From Polaribacter sp. (lineage in GTDB: Bacteria; Bacteroidota; Bacteroidia; Flavobacteriales; Flavobacteriaceae): 6,858 bases of DNA. Where the stretch lies: NCBI GenBank assembly GCA_030731695.1, contig JANQTK010000055.1:1-6858 (forward strand), written 5' to 3'. A model generated the notes under the pieces. The model saw only the letters and a list, made by a program, of their open reading frames with translations, did no database searches and was not told the origin of the DNA. Positions 6,417-6,858 of this stretch are shown in pieces. The position numbers and the translations under genes were made by a program. Each line of letters starts with the position of its first letter. Position 1 is the stretch's first letter.

Positions 6417-6858
6417 TTGAACAGTTCTACAAAACATATTGACATTCTTTGCGTTGGTGAAATTTTAATCGATTTTATTGGACATCAAGAAGATGTTTTA
6501 ATTAATAATACAAGAGATTATCACCGATATTTAGGAGGTTCACCAACCAACGTTGCCATTAATACAACCAGACTTGGTTTGCAACCAATGCTAATTTCAA
6601 CCATTGGAAATGATGGTTTTGGTGAATATATTATCAAAAAACTTAGGGAAGTAAATGTTTCTGTTGATGGTATTAAAAAAATAAACCACCAACCTACAAG
6701 TGTTATTTTTGTATCAAAATCAAAAGGAACACCCGATTTTATCCCTTTTCGAGCAGCAGATTTTTGCATCACAGAAGACCAAATCCCAACTGAAATCCTT
6801 CAAAAATCAAAAATATTTCACACTACTTGCTTTGCTTTGAGTAAAAAACCTGCACAAA
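6417..6858 (+). CDS. PfkB-family carbohydrate kinase, probable fructokinase, N-terminal part
   Basis: The first 147 codons are present and the gene runs off the right edge. The product would phosphorylate a sugar with ATP, most likely fructose to fructose 6-phosphate, in the cytoplasm. The protein starts NSSTKHIDILCVGEILIDFIG (residues 2-22), the usual first beta strand of ribokinase-like kinases with the substrate-side D19. It continues with GGSPTNVAINTTRLGL (40-55), the first PfkB signature, and STIGNDGFGEYI. The second signature and the catalytic GxGD aspartate lie beyond the window. No ATG exists in this frame between the upstream stop (6378-6380) and the conserved domain, so TTG at 6417 is the likely start. 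It lies 13 bases after the permease stop, which suggests co-transcription and coupled translation. The fructokinase role is inferred from similarity to scrK-type kinases and from the neighbouring permease. Other sugar kinases of the family are possible. Confidence 0.87.
   Translation, partial: MNSSTKHIDILCVGEILIDFIGHQEDVLINNTRDYHRYLGGSPTNVAINTTRLGLQPMLISTIGNDGFGEYIIKKLREVNVSVDGIKKINHQPTSVIFVSKSKGTPDFIPFRAADFCITEDQIPTEILQKSKIFHTTCFALSKKPAQ

Noticed and set aside
6521..6772. Minus-strand open frame at the right edge
   Set aside because: The plus strand here encodes a clear PfkB kinase with its first signature motif, so the antisense frame is a shadow.

Overview
The window looks like chromosomal DNA from a marine-type flavobacterium (Bacteroidota). 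The DNA is AT-rich and start codons lack Shine-Dalgarno sequences. Promoter boxes resemble the Bacteroidota TTTG / TAnnTTTG type. There is also an outer-membrane TonB-dependent receptor with the N-terminal carboxypeptidase-regulatory-like domain typical of this phylum. The genus cannot be fixed from the sequence alone.

Layout: (1) bases 1-110, minus strand: the first 36 codons of a GntR-family regulator that runs off the left edge. (2) 111-249: a divergent control region with a 16-bp imperfect palindrome (likely GntR operator) and, close to each start codon, a possible -7 promoter box. (3) 250-1170, plus: queG, epoxyqueuosine reductase, a tRNA-modification housekeeping gene. (4) 1167-2183, minus: a LacI-family repressor whose stop codon overlaps the queG stop. 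(5) 2184-2369: a divergent control region with two identical perfect palindromes, CGAAAACGTTTTCG, 20 bp apart. (6) 2370-4991, plus: a TonB-dependent receptor. (7) 4992-5092: a spacer with a strong hairpin. (8) 5093-6403, plus: an SLC45-like major-facilitator sugar transporter. (9) 6417 to the right edge, plus: the 5' part of a PfkB-family sugar kinase, probably fructokinase, with an apparent TTG start.

Parts 4-9 read as one carbohydrate-uptake locus: repressor, outer-membrane receptor, inner-membrane sugar symporter and sugar kinase. The same set of parts (LacI regulator, TonB-dependent receptor, SLC45/sucrose-type permease, fructokinase) is known from sucrose loci of proteobacteria (scr of Shewanella/Alteromonadales; sux of Xanthomonas). 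Sucrose is therefore the best guess for the substrate. A sucrose-cleaving enzyme (phosphorylase, hydrolase or amylosucrase) would be expected just past the right edge. Expected flow: the receptor imports the disaccharide across the outer membrane, the symporter carries it intact into the cytoplasm, an enzyme outside the window splits it, and the kinase phosphorylates the fructose. The repressor would respond to a sugar and release the paired operators.

I found no mobile element, CRISPR array, tRNA or rRNA, and nothing I would call a wholly new system. The points worth a second look are in the control DNA, the SusD-less receptor arrangement, the intra-operon hairpin and the TTG start.
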